A program made the translations under genes and the position numbers. Of a stretch of 64,000 nucleotides of DNA, positions 34,914 to 43,148 are shown in pieces. The stretch is from an uncultured Prevotellaceae bacterium (GTDB taxonomy: Bacteria; Bacteroidota; Bacteroidia; Bacteroidales; Bacteroidaceae): the NCBI GenBank assembly GCA_900319385.1, contig ONOG01000022.1:1-64000 (forward strand), written 5' to 3'. The notes beneath the pieces are model-generated. The model worked only from the letters and a program-made list of their open reading frames with translations, was not told the origin of the DNA and searched no databases. The stretch's first letter is position 1. Each line of letters opens with the position of its first letter.

Positions 34914-36077
34914 TTATTTCTTTACAGCGGCACGCTTGGCACGCTTGTTAATATTGGCTTGTACGACGCAGTAGTCGAACAGCGGAGCAAACACGTTCAT
35001 CAGCAGGATTGCCAGCATCATGCCTTCGGGATAGCCCGGATTGAGCATACGGATGACAATCGCTACGACACCGATGAGGAAGCCATAGACATACTTGGCC
35101 GAGCTGGTGCGGGGCGAGGTCACGGGGTCGGTGGCCATGAAGACGGCACCGAAGCAGAAGCCACCCACTGTCAGGTGTTCGTACCACTCAAAGTTGTCAA
35201 CCACCTTGTCCTTGAACAGGAATGCAGTCAGGGCACCGCCGACGAAGACGCTCAGCATGGTCTTCCAGCTGGCTACGCCCGAGCAGAGCAGAAGCAGCGC
35301 ACCGAGGGCGATGGCGATGACGCTCGTCTCGCCGATGGAACCAGGGATGAGACCCGTCACGGTGTCGCAGAACGAAGCGCTCACCGGCTCACCGGCTGCA
35401 AGCTGTCCGAGCGGAGTGGCCTGCGAAACGGCATCGACCGTGGTCACACCGTTGATGCAGTCCATGTAGTTCTGGTTCACCCACACCTTGTCGCCCGACA
35501 TGGTCGAAGGATAGGAGAAGAAGAGGAATGCACGGGTGACGAGTGCCACGTTGAAGATGTTCATACCCGTTCCGCCAAACACTTCCTTGGCGAAGATGAC
35601 GGCGAAGGCTGTAGCCACGGCAATCATCCACAGCGGCGTGTTGATTGGCACGATGAGCGGAATGAGCATACCGCTGACGAGGAAACCCTCCTGGATTTCT
35701 TCGTGTTTCCACTGTGCCACGGTGAACTCGATGCCGAGACCCACTACATAGCTGACAACGATCTTCGGCAGCACAGCCAGCAGTCCGTAGAAGAAGCTGG
35801 CCCAGAATTCCGGAGTCTCACCGATGGCCAGATAGTGCTGATAGCCCACGTTGTACATACCGAACAGGAGGCAGGGCATCAGCGCAATCACCACAAACGA
35901 CATGATGCGCTTCGAGTCGATGGCATCATGGATGTGGGCACCGCGTGCTTTCGCTGTCTCGTTCGGCACGAACATAAACGTCTCGAAGCCGTCGAAGACC
36001 GAGCGGAAGGCATGCAGCTTACCGTCTTCCTGGAAAGACGGCTTGATTTTATCTAAAAGATTTCTTAATGCTTTCAT
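34914..36077 (-). CDS. nqrB: Na+-translocating NADH:quinone reductase, subunit B
   Basis: A 387-residue, multi-helix membrane subunit that carries riboflavin and a covalent FMN and forms the main sodium channel. The probable FMN threonine lies in IPGSIGETSVIAI. Family blocks are MFVPNETAKARGAHIHDAID, the KEVFGGTGMNIFNVAL segment and FMATDPVTSPRTSSAKYVYG. It lies 12 bp after nqrA. Confidence 0.97.
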   Translation of the reverse strand: MKALRNLLDKIKPSFQEDGKLHAFRSVFDGFETFMFVPNETAKARGAHIHDAIDSKRIMSFVVIALMPCLLFGMYNVGYQHYLAIGETPEFWASFFYGLLAVLPKIVVSYVVGLGIEFTVAQWKHEEIQEGFLVSGMLIPLIVPINTPLWMIAVATAFAVIFAKEVFGGTGMNIFNVALVTRAFLFFSYPSTMSGDKVWVNQNYMDCINGVTTVDAVSQATPLGQLAAGEPVSASFCDTVTGLIPGSIGETSVIAIALGALLLLCSGVASWKTMLSVFVGGALTAFLFKDKVVDNFEWYEHLTVGGFCFGAVFMATDPVTSPRTSSAKYVYGFLIGVVAIVIRMLNPGYPEGMMLAILLMNVFAPLFDYCVVQANINKRAKRAAVKK

Positions 36078-36089
36078 TACACCAAAATA

Positions 36090-37424
36090 TTAAGCGTTTT
36101 CTTTTCTCAGCAGATCCAGACCTTCGCGGACGATGCGCTGAAGTTCGACCTTCGAACTGTCAACAAACTCAGCCACAGCGAAGTCCTCCGGTGCTACTTC
36201 GTAGATACCCAGAGCCTCCATGCGGTCGATGTCGCCGGCGATGATCGCCTTGACAAGCTGCTCGGGATAGATGTCCATCGGGAAGACGGAGTCGTACTCA
36301 CCCGACATGATCATGTGGCGTTCGCCACCCTTGATGCGGGCATCCATCTTATACTCTTTCTTCGAGCCGAAGAGCCACGACAGGTAGGTGTGGCTGACGC
36401 TGAACTCCTTCAGGCGCGGCATGATCCAGCCGAATGCTTCGTCGGCCGTGTCGCCTTCGGGAATGGCGGTCACTTCGGTCGTGTGTGCACCGAGGAAGCA
36501 TTCCTCGCACACTTTCAGACCCGTGAGCGGGTTGCCGTCGATGAGGCGCACCTTCACGTCCTTCTTCACATTGTCGGCAACGATGTCACCGATGCGGGCA
36601 CCCACAAGGGCTTTCACATACTTCGGAGCCACAATCTCGCTGCCGGCTACGGCCAGCGTACGCTCGAGGCAGAGCTTACCGGTGTTGAACAGACGTCCGA
36701 CGAAGATGACTTCCTCGGCACCCAGCGTCCACACCACTTCGCCCTTGTTCACAGGGTTGGTGTGGTTGATCTGAACACCAACGTTGCCTGTCGGGCACTT
36801 GCCTTGGAACACCGTCACCGTCGCATTCTTCACATCCATCGGAGCCTTCACACCGACATAGACGGGAGCCAACTTTGCCAGGGCGTCGATGCCACACTGG
36901 AAGTCCTGTTCCTGGCCACGGAGCACGTAGTCGAAGTCCTGTGCCAGCGGCATGTCCTGGATGGTCGAGACGAAGATGCCCTTCGGACAGTCCTCGGGAT
37001 TGGCAGTCACGGCATAGGGGCGCTGGAGGAAGTAGCCAAACAGTCCGCTGTCGAGCAGTGTCTGCTTCACCTCCTCAGCCTTCAGCTTGCCGACCTCTTT
37101 CTTACCGAAATCGACAAACTGCTGCTGTGCGTCTGCTTCAACCTGAATGCTTAATACTTTGCGACGATCACCACGCACGACGGCCTTGACAGTGCCGCTG
37201 ACGGGCGAGGTGAACTTCACTTCGGGATGCAGCTTGTCCACAAACAAGGCATCGCCGGCCTTGACCACGTCGCCTTCCTTCACCACCACCTTCGGTTTCA
37301 CGCCGCAGAATGCATCGGGCACCAGTCCATAGACCTTGGAGCTCCGTGCGGCAGACACTTCGGTAGCGGCTCGGCCAGCAAGATTGATGGTCAAGCCCTT
37401 CTTCAGTTTAATTACATTCGCCAT
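36090..37424 (-). CDS. nqrA: Na+-translocating NADH:quinone reductase, subunit A
   Basis: A 444-residue cytoplasmic, quinone-site subunit and first gene of the nqrABCDEF operon. The N-terminal IKLKKGLTINLAGRA, the biotin-carrier-like KVVVKEGDVVKAGDALFVDK and the VQINHTNPVNKGEVVWTLG block identify it. The complex is the main NADH-oxidising sodium pump of anaerobic Bacteroidales. A promoter lies upstream at 37533-37540. Confidence 0.97.
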   Translation of the reverse strand: MANVIKLKKGLTINLAGRAATEVSAARSSKVYGLVPDAFCGVKPKVVVKEGDVVKAGDALFVDKLHPEVKFTSPVSGTVKAVVRGDRRKVLSIQVEADAQQQFVDFGKKEVGKLKAEEVKQTLLDSGLFGYFLQRPYAVTANPEDCPKGIFVSTIQDMPLAQDFDYVLRGQEQDFQCGIDALAKLAPVYVGVKAPMDVKNATVTVFQGKCPTGNVGVQINHTNPVNKGEVVWTLGAEEVIFVGRLFNTGKLCLERTLAVAGSEIVAPKYVKALVGARIGDIVADNVKKDVKVRLIDGNPLTGLKVCEECFLGAHTTEVTAIPEGDTADEAFGWIMPRLKEFSVSHTYLSWLFGSKKEYKMDARIKGGERHMIMSGEYDSVFPMDIYPEQLVKAIIAGDIDRMEALGIYEVAPEDFAVAEFVDSSKVELQRIVREGLDLLRKENA

Positions 37425-37488
37425 AGAAATGTGTTGATAAATAATGTTTTATAGTGATTTCTTTCTACTCTGGTCACACACATTCGCC

Positions 37489-37540
37489 GTGCGCGTATAT
37501 TAAATAAGTACACGCACGCACGAAACGTTTTGCAAAGTTA
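37489..37540 (-). promoter_or_regulatory. nqr promoter with leader palindrome
   Basis: TAACTTTG (minus strand, 37533-37540) fits the -7 element. About 20 bp downstream, in the leader, GTGCGCGTA (37489-37497) and TACACGCAC (37509-37517) form an interrupted palindrome with 8 of 9 pairs; a regulator site or mRNA hairpin is possible. Confidence 0.5.
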
Positions 37541-37624
37541 CGACTTTTTCGGTTTATCTGCAAAAGAGTTAAAAGAAAACCTCAGAAAAACTCTTTTTTT
37601 ATTGGCACGGAATTATTTTATTTG

Positions 37625-37632
37625 TAACTTTG
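37625..37632 (+). promoter_or_regulatory. -7 promoter element of the MNT/HepT pair
   Basis: TAACTTTG on the plus strand, 27 bp before the ATG at 37660. Confidence 0.6.
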
Positions 37633-37659
37633 CAAACGAGCAGAAACTCGTATCATCAC

Positions 37660-37971
37660 ATGAAGACAAGACAGCAATACATAGACATCCTACGTAGCCA
37701 TGCAGCCGATTTGCAGACAAAATTCGGCATTACGTCCCTGTGTCTGTTTGGATCGGTTGCTCGCGATGAGCATACAGCCGACAGCGACATCGACCTCTTT
37801 GCTGTCATGCCGAGCAAAATGTTGAATCATATTGCTGCGGTTGAATATTTAGAGAACATTTTGGGCTGTCAAGTGGACCTTATACAGGATCATCAACATC
37901 TTCGCCCTTTCTTCAGACAACAAATTGACCACGATGGAATCTATATCATACAACAAGCTGCTGATTGTTGA
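37660..37971 (+). CDS. mntA: MNT-type nucleotidyltransferase antitoxin
   Basis: A 103-residue minimal nucleotidyltransferase with the defining GSx10DxD motif in FGSVARDEHTADSDIDLF (Ser32, Asp43, Asp45). In characterised MntA/HepT systems the MntA antitoxin blocks HepT by AMPylating a tyrosine next to its active site. The ATG at 37660 lies at the right distance from the promoter. The HepT gene begins inside its 3' end (38-bp overlap in another frame), which ties translation of the two together. Confidence 0.88.
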   Translation: MKTRQQYIDILRSHAADLQTKFGITSLCLFGSVARDEHTADSDIDLFAVMPSKMLNHIAAVEYLENILGCQVDLIQDHQHLRPFFRQQIDHDGIYIIQQAADC

Positions 37972-38341
37972 CGACACCCTGAAACAAATTTATCAGGCAA
38001 TCCAGGACCTCATCCAATGGAATGCACCCTTCCGCTCTGCGAACGAATTGCAAACGTCGGCTGAAGGGATGAAGACACTTGCGGCCGATTGTATGCTGAT
38101 TGAAGCCATTGGCGAAGGAATAAAGAGAATCGACAAACACACAAACGGAATGCTATTTGCCGCAAGGCCAGACATTCCATGGAAACTCATCATGGGAATG
38201 AGGAATCATATCGCACACGGCTACTTCGACATCAACGCCGACCTCGTGTACGATGTCATCACAAACGACCTTCCACCTCTTTCCGACGCCATCAAGGACC
38301 TCCAAGAGAATCTCTTCAACATCATTTCACCAGAAGAATAA
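37934..38341 (+). CDS. hepT: HepT-like (DUF86) RNase toxin
   Basis: A 135-residue HEPN-fold protein. The HEPN catalytic motif Rx4HxY is intact as RNHIAHGY (Arg90, His95, Tyr97); Tyr97 is the expected AMPylation target of the partner. HepT toxins cleave RNA (in one case tRNA) when not modified. I use the ATG at 37934, not the TTG three codons earlier. A strong terminator follows directly, so the pair forms a self-contained module in the gap between nqrA and an acetyltransferase. Confidence 0.88.
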   Translation: MESISYNKLLIVDDTLKQIYQAIQDLIQWNAPFRSANELQTSAEGMKTLAADCMLIEAIGEGIKRIDKHTNGMLFAARPDIPWKLIMGMRNHIAHGYFDINADLVYDVITNDLPPLSDAIKDLQENLFNIISPEE

Positions 38342-38377
38342 CGGGGTGGCTCACGAACCATAAGTGAGTCACCCCGT
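38341..38377 (+). terminator. Terminator after hepT
   Basis: 14-bp stem (13 pairs) ACGGGGTGGCTCAC/GTGAGTCACCCCGT with a 9-nt loop, starting at the last base of the hepT stop codon. The following 300 bp to the acetyltransferase promoter contain no gene I can support. Confidence 0.75.
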
Positions 38378-38654
38378 CATACGTTTCGTCAATTACATCA
38401 CGTTTTATTTGCAATATCCGCCCGTTGCGGCGCTGTGCAAAGTTATGTAGAGTGCTGACGAAAGTCGGGTGCGACGCTGATTGTTGTTGCGCAATGGGCG
38501 AAAAGAAGACCGTTTGATGGGCGCTTGGGAGAGGTGTGGAGGGCAGGGGCAGAAGGATGCGGTGAGGTTTCGCGGAAAGGTAGAGGAAACTGTTTTCAGC
38601 TTTATTTGAAAGTTTATCCGACATTTGTGTCATCGTTATTACGGGATATATCCG

Positions 38655-38662
38655 TAAATTTG
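38655..38662 (+). promoter_or_regulatory. -7 promoter element (TAAATTTG)
   Basis: A TAnnTTTG match 25 bp before the acetyltransferase ATG at 38688; it excludes the GTG at 38667 as a likely start. Confidence 0.55.
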
Positions 38663-38687
38663 CAACGTGAAACTAAACTTGAATCGT

Positions 38688-39242
38688 ATGGATATTTTTG
38701 AAAAACTTCGTTCTGGGGCCGATGTCGATATGGCTTCCCCCGACTATGCCGTGGCCATTCAGCACATGACCGACTGCGCCAACATCTGTTTCAAGATTAA
38801 CACCACGGCTCCGGTGCCGGCACTCGTCCGTCCGCTGGAGGACGAACTGTTCAACGGCCGCCTCGACCCGACGAGCTACTTGATGCCGCCGTTCCAGATC
38901 GACTATGCCTGTCAGATGACGATCGGCAAGGGAGTCTTCGTCAACCATTCGCTCACCTGCATGGCTGCCGGTGGCATTACGATCGACGACGGGGCGATGA
39001 TCGGCCCCAACGTGAGGATTGTGACCGACAATCACGACTTCGGCAACCGCATGGTGCTGCGCTGCAAGCCTGTGCACATCGGCCGCAATGCGTGGATTGG
39101 CGTGGGAGCCATCATCCTGCCTGGCGTGACGGTGGGCGAGAATGCCGTCGTGGCTGCGGGTGCAGTCGTGACAAAGGATGTGGCACCCAACACCATCGTG
39201 GGCGGCAATCCGGCGAAATTCATAAAAAGCATCTCTGACTAA
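38688..39242 (+). CDS. Hexapeptide-repeat acyltransferase (maltose/galactoside O-acetyltransferase-like)
   Basis: A 184-residue left-handed beta-helix acetyltransferase. The pattern is that of LacA/Maa: N-terminal helical part, PPFQIDYACQMTIGKGVFVNHSL, GAMIGPNVRIVTDNHDF with the catalytic-type histidine, then hexapeptide turns (HIGRNAWIGVGAIILPGVTV, GENAVVAAGAVVTKDV) and the end IVGGNPAKFIKSI. It transfers acetyl from acetyl-CoA to a sugar hydroxyl; the acceptor is unknown. Confidence 0.9.
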   Translation: MDIFEKLRSGADVDMASPDYAVAIQHMTDCANICFKINTTAPVPALVRPLEDELFNGRLDPTSYLMPPFQIDYACQMTIGKGVFVNHSLTCMAAGGITIDDGAMIGPNVRIVTDNHDFGNRMVLRCKPVHIGRNAWIGVGAIILPGVTVGENAVVAAGAVVTKDVAPNTIVGGNPAKFIKSISD

Positions 39243-39321
39243 CCACTGTCTCTGCCCCGAACACATTGACCAAGGGTAAGGGCCATGCGTGAAACGTAAA
39301 ATCCTAAATTAAACGATAGAT

Positions 39322-40170
39322 ATGATGATTTTTGACAGAAACAGCGAGAAAAAAGTCGTGGCACTGCTGGGTGCCGGAAGTATGGGTACTGCCATCGTGC
39401 GCCGCATCGGTGCAGGCAAGAGGATTCTGCTGGGCGACATCAGCGAAAAGGCCCTTGGTCGTGTGGGCGACGACTTCCGTCGCAGCGGCTACGACGTGGA
39501 GACGATGATCGTCAATGCCCTCGAGAAGGAGAGCGTGCGTGCCTTTGCACAGAAGGCTGCCGCACTCGGACCCGTGATGTACTTCATCGACACGGCCGGT
39601 GCGTCGCCCAACCAGGCGAACCCCGAACACATTGTCGATCTCGACATGGTGGGCACGGGCTATGCCGTCGATGCGTTCGGCGAAGTGATGGCTGAGGGCG
39701 GTGCCGGACTCATCATCTCGAGTCAGGCCGCTTATATGTACCCCATTCACAACGATGTGGAGGTGCAGCTGGTGCGCACACCGACCGAAGAGCTGAAGCA
39801 GCTGCCCTTCATCCAGGAAGTGGCGATGCAGAACTCGGGCCTGGCCTACATGATTGCCAAGCGTCTGAACCACCTGCAGGCCCAACGTGCTGCCGCCACG
39901 ACATGGTGCCAGCGCCGAGCACGCATCAATACCATCTCGCCAGGCATCATCGTCACACCGCTTGCCTACGATGAGTTCAATGCCAACGGCGAAGGGTATC
40001 AGCGCATGATCGACGCATCGGCTGCCCGCAGCGTCGGCACGAGCGACGAGATTGCAGAGGCTGCTGCCTTCCTGCTCGGCGAACACGCACGCTTCATCAC
40101 CGGCACCGACCTGCTCATCGACGGCGGCGTGATTGCTGCCATCCGAACGGGAGCGTATCAGTTGGGCTAA
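39322..40170 (+). CDS. Short-chain dehydrogenase/reductase family protein
   Basis: A 282-residue SDR. The cofactor loop is ALLGAGSMGTAIVRRIG, the GAGxxG variant found in some SDRs instead of TGxxxGIG; acidic Asp after the second strand (LLGDIS) favours NAD. The active site is IISSQAAY followed by the YMIAKRLN (YxxxK) motif, and the substrate loop starts at NTISPGIIVTPL. The end ITGTDLLIDGGVIAA is typical. Substrate unknown; it lies downstream of the acetyltransferase, 79 bp away, and is followed by a terminator. Confidence 0.88.
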   Translation: MMIFDRNSEKKVVALLGAGSMGTAIVRRIGAGKRILLGDISEKALGRVGDDFRRSGYDVETMIVNALEKESVRAFAQKAAALGPVMYFIDTAGASPNQANPEHIVDLDMVGTGYAVDAFGEVMAEGGAGLIISSQAAYMYPIHNDVEVQLVRTPTEELKQLPFIQEVAMQNSGLAYMIAKRLNHLQAQRAAATTWCQRRARINTISPGIIVTPLAYDEFNANGEGYQRMIDASAARSVGTSDEIAEAAAFLLGEHARFITGTDLLIDGGVIAAIRTGAYQLG

Positions 40171-40195
40171 GACGACCGACATCCTATCGCAAATC

Positions 40196-40230
40196 ATCTG
40201 GCAGGCCCGAGGGCTTGCCAGATTTTTTTT
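40196..40230 (+). terminator. Terminator after the SDR gene
   Basis: 13-bp stem ATCTGGCAGGCCC/GGGCTTGCCAGAT with one G-T mismatch and a 2-nt loop, followed by eight T. Confidence 0.85.
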
Positions 40231-40268
40231 CTTGGCACAAATCGTTTGTCTGTATCGCATTTTTGCCG

Positions 40269-40276
40269 TATCTTTG
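40269..40276 (+). promoter_or_regulatory. -7 promoter element of the GH43-like gene
   Basis: TATCTTTG, 30 bp before the ATG at 40307. Confidence 0.6.
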
Positions 40277-40306
40277 TGCAGCTAAGTACAACTAACACAA
40301 GGAAAC

Positions 40307-41932
40307 ATGATACGAACAAACAGGAAATGGCTGTGGGGCATGGGCGCTGCCCTACTCTTCTGTGCCTCCACCGCCGTGGCACAAAGCCCCGTGCAAAGCA
40401 CAAACGAAGGCATCATCCACAACGACACATTTTGGGACACACAGGAGGGCACACCCATCTACAGTCAGGGTGGCGGCATCTTCCGCTTCACCGACCCCAC
40501 GACGGGACAGCCCGCCTGGTTCTGGTACGGTGCCCACTACCGCGAAGCGGAACTCTACCGTCAGGACCCCAGCGTGACTCTCGAGCGCAACTCGCTCGTC
40601 GGCGTGACGTGCTACACATCGTCCGACCTCGTCCACTGGCACGACCGCGGCCACGTGATGACAGCCGACCAGATTCGCGGCGACCGTCCCTTCGTGGGAT
40701 GGTTCGGACGCATGGGCGTGGCCTACATCGCTGAACTGAAGCAATATGCCCTCGTCTCGCAGCACAACAACAGCGTGATGATCGCGCTCAGCGACTCGCC
40801 CCTCGGACCGTTCGCCGTTCACAAACACATCGACATGACCGCGATGATCGGCACACCGAACACGGGCGACCAGACCGTCTTCACCGACGAAGACGGACGT
40901 TCCTACCTCGTCTATTCCTATGGCAAGGGCCGCAACGCCACCTACCTGTCCGAAATCCGCCTCATGTCCGACGGGACGGTCGGGCTGAAGGACTGCGTGC
41001 AGGTGTATAAGAAGGAGAGCCGCGAGGGCAACTGCATGTTCAAGTACAAGGGCCGCTACTACCTCTGCGCCTCGAACATCTACGGCTGGGACTCGTCCTT
41101 TGCCTATTACCTCGTCAGCGACAGCATCTACGGCCCCTACCTGCCCACGAACGACATGCAGGTGATGGAGGGCTGCGAGCAGGACTACGCCCACGTCACG
41201 CAGACGGGATTCTTCGTCACCCTGCACGGCTCGGAGCAGGAGACCGTCGTCTATTGCGGCGACCGCTGGTGCAACTTCGCCGGCAACGGACTGGGCTACA
41301 ACCAGTGGTTCCCCCTGTCGTTCCGTGCCGACGGACGTCCTGTGTTCAATTCGCTCTCGGCCTGGACCCTCGATGCGCAGACAGGCCGCTGGAGCGTAGC
41401 CGCCGACAACAACTACGTGCGCAACGCTTCGTTCGAAGCCGACCGCCGCGACGTGCCCATCCCCGTCAAGCCGCGCCAGGAATACCTGCTCGGTTGGGAC
41501 ACCGAGGTGGTGAAGGGCAATGCCGTGAGCCTCGACAATCCGCACTCGCCGCGCCTCAACCACCGCAACAGCCGTGAGGACCGCCAGCATGTGGTGGGCG
41601 AACATGCGCTGTGCATCGCCGACAGCGTCGCTTTCGAGCGTATCGTCTCGCAGACCGTCGCTGCCACCGACTTCGTCCCCCTGCCCGACGGCGACTATGT
41701 GCTCACGTTCCGCTTTCGCGTCAGCGGAGTGTTCAGCACACTGAGTGCCGAGGTGGAGTCCGGCGACAAAAGCTATGCCCTCAACTTGCGTGCCATGCGC
41801 AATCGCGACCAGTGGGCGACTGCCACCCTCCCCGTCCGCATCGCAGGGCAGCGTGCCGTCGTCCGCTTCCAGGCCCGCGGCAAAGCGCAGGCTCAATGCC
41901 TCATCGACGACGTGGAACTGAAACAGAAATAA
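40307..41932 (+). CDS. Secreted GH43-family glycoside hydrolase
   Basis: A 541-residue exported protein with a signal peptide (GAALLFCASTAVAQ, about residues 13-26). A five-bladed beta-propeller-like region (residues about 35-365) fits family 43: NDTFWDTQEGTPIYSQGGGI at the start, CYTSSDLVHWHDRG, GVAYIAELKQYALV, TGDQTVFTDEDGRSYLVYSY and the REGNCMFKYKGRYYLCAS segment with the Glu expected at the active site. The C-terminal 170 residues look like a beta-sandwich carbohydrate-binding domain. Probably an exo-acting arabinan or galactan enzyme; the exact substrate is unknown. Confidence 0.88.
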   Translation: MIRTNRKWLWGMGAALLFCASTAVAQSPVQSTNEGIIHNDTFWDTQEGTPIYSQGGGIFRFTDPTTGQPAWFWYGAHYREAELYRQDPSVTLERNSLVGVTCYTSSDLVHWHDRGHVMTADQIRGDRPFVGWFGRMGVAYIAELKQYALVSQHNNSVMIALSDSPLGPFAVHKHIDMTAMIGTPNTGDQTVFTDEDGRSYLVYSYGKGRNATYLSEIRLMSDGTVGLKDCVQVYKKESREGNCMFKYKGRYYLCASNIYGWDSSFAYYLVSDSIYGPYLPTNDMQVMEGCEQDYAHVTQTGFFVTLHGSEQETVVYCGDRWCNFAGNGLGYNQWFPLSFRADGRPVFNSLSAWTLDAQTGRWSVAADNNYVRNASFEADRRDVPIPVKPRQEYLLGWDTEVVKGNAVSLDNPHSPRLNHRNSREDRQHVVGEHALCIADSVAFERIVSQTVAATDFVPLPDGDYVLTFRFRVSGVFSTLSAEVESGDKSYALNLRAMRNRDQWATATLPVRIAGQRAVVRFQARGKAQAQCLIDDVELKQK

Positions 41933-41972
41933 CGGTCGGAGCGTGGACATCCACAATTCGACAGACAAAACA

Positions 41973-42003
41973 AGGAGCGCAGGCAACAAGCACCTGCGCT
42001 CCT
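41973..42003 (+). terminator. Terminator after the GH43-like gene
   Basis: Perfect 11-bp stem AGGAGCGCAGG/CCTGCGCTCCT with a 9-nt loop, followed by CTCATTTTT. Confidence 0.8.
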
Positions 42004-42114
42004 CTCATTTTTAGGGGCTTTTCGCTGTTTATCATTTTCTAACAAAGATTTGTCATTTTCTGACAAAATGCCCATTCCATGGGGGCTTGAGCACGATTTG
42101 ACGCGAAACAGCGT

Positions 42115-42206
42115 TCACACGTCAATCGACTGAAATCCTGTCATCCATCCAATCAACTATCAAGTTCGGTCGATTGACGTCAAGATTTCAACAGATTGAC
42201 GTGTGA
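42115..42206. repeat. Interrupted palindrome with 23-bp arms
   Basis: TCACACGTCAATC...TGAAATC (42115-42137) pairs with its inverse at 42184-42206, 20 of 23 positions. GATTGACGT also occurs inside the loop (about 42172). It lies in the gene-free stretch 41933-42803, between a terminator and repeat copy 2. Confidence 0.7.
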
Positions 42207-42324
42207 GTCGGTTAACACCAAATTCTCTCAGTCAAAAAACGATGGTCTGATTGTGTTTTAACATTTCACCTGCTGGCAGGCATCGTTAGTTGCAATTTCG
42301 TCAACTATAGCTCGACAAGTTCAG

Positions 42325-42694
42325 CGTCTGAGAATCGCGCAAAAGTCAGCGGCTGTCCTCTCGGTCGCAAATATCGCCTCTATTTTTCACCTTTCACCTT
42401 CCACTTTTCGCTTGTCCGCCGTCTGGCTGTCGGCAGTCGGCGGACGCAGCATCGGCAGACGGCGGACAAACCTATCGGCAGACGGCGCTCTGACGGCCGT
42501 CAGACGGCGGACTGCCGACGCTCAGACGGCGGACAACCGACAGACTAAACGGCGCTCGGCCGACGCTCAAACGGCGGACAAACGACGGTGTGTCGGCGGA
42601 CAAAAATGAAATAAATTGGGACCCATTATGTGAAAATGCTTTTCGCAAAGCGGAAAAAAGGGATTTTTAGTCAGAAAACTCAACTTTCGGGATT
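42325..42694. repeat. Intergenic repeat element, copy 2 (inverted)
   Basis: Inverted partner of copy 1: 42596-42694 matches 1-99 perfectly and the inner end at about 42325-42350 matches 378-403 approximately. The GC-rich core (42412-42600) has the same CAGACGGCGGAC units, in the order and number of its own, so the ends are conserved while the core differs. GTCCGCCGTCTGGC/GTCGGCGGAC near 42414-42445 can form a hairpin within it. Confidence 0.85.
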
Positions 42695-42710
42695 TCAATG
42701 AAATAATAAA

Positions 42711-42750
42711 GTTGTCCCAAGTTGTCCTTCGTTGTCCCATGTTGTCTTCT
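42711..42750. repeat. 10-bp tandem repeat, four copies
   Basis: GTTGTCCCAA, GTTGTCCTTC, GTTGTCCCAT and GTTGTCTTCT stand head to tail with an exact 10-bp period, between the repeat element and the left end of the island. Confidence 0.85.
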
Positions 42751-42776
42751 AAAATATTGCCTTTCCAAAAATTTTA

Positions 42777-42805
42777 GGTAACGATATAACTGTTGACTGA
42801 AGATT
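42777..42805 (+). repeat. Left inverted repeat of the AT-rich island
   Basis: GGTAACGATATA(A)CTGTTGACTGAAGATT-type 29-bp sequence whose inverse, with a single mismatch, is at 51142-51170. The sequence between them is clearly more AT-rich than either flank. Confidence 0.8.
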
Positions 42806-43148
42806 ATCTTTTCTTTTTATATTTGTTTTTTCTTCTCTTTATAACTTCTGTTGTCTCATCATGCTCTTCACCTGTTAATACATCACATAAGTGTAGAAAC
42901 TTATCATTGTCATATTGAAGATGTATTCTCCATCCTTTTATCTTGTTGATATATGCTCGATATACGTTTACGGATTTGATTCCGCTAACTTTATGAAGTT
43001 GGGTATGAGGGAAAAACCGTGTTATGTGATTTTCGTTATCTTCCAACTCAGCAAGTGCCTTTAAAAAATCAGAGTATAAATTTTTTGACAAAATTTTATA
43101 TGCTTTGGCTATAATGCCAAGTTCATCTTTTAATGGTTTTGGTGTCAT
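42804..43148 (-). CDS. RelE/HigB-like small protein (second of pair)
   Basis: A 114-residue basic protein. The C-terminal half LHKVSGIKSVNVYRAYINKI and GWRIHLQYDNDKFLHLCDVL has the shape of the RelE/HigB toxin fold: a strand with basic residues, a GWR-type strand, then a D-V strand followed by EHD. The tail is strongly basic (RRKNKYKKKR). Its ATG overlaps the stop of the upstream gene by 4 bp (ATGA on the minus strand). No antitoxin with a recognisable DNA-binding fold accompanies the pair. RelE-like is my reading of the fold pattern, not a firm assignment. Confidence 0.6.
   Translation of the reverse strand: MTPKPLKDELGIIAKAYKILSKNLYSDFLKALAELEDNENHITRFFPHTQLHKVSGIKSVNVYRAYINKIKGWRIHLQYDNDKFLHLCDVLTGEEHDETTEVIKRRKNKYKKKR

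Noticed and set aside
38322-38633. 103-codon minus-strand ORF after hepT
   Set aside because: It runs through the hepT terminator and has low-complexity, non-protein-like composition.
40352-41989. 545-codon frame antisense to the GH43-like gene
   Set aside because: Same effect; the plus-strand gene has signal peptide and family motifs.
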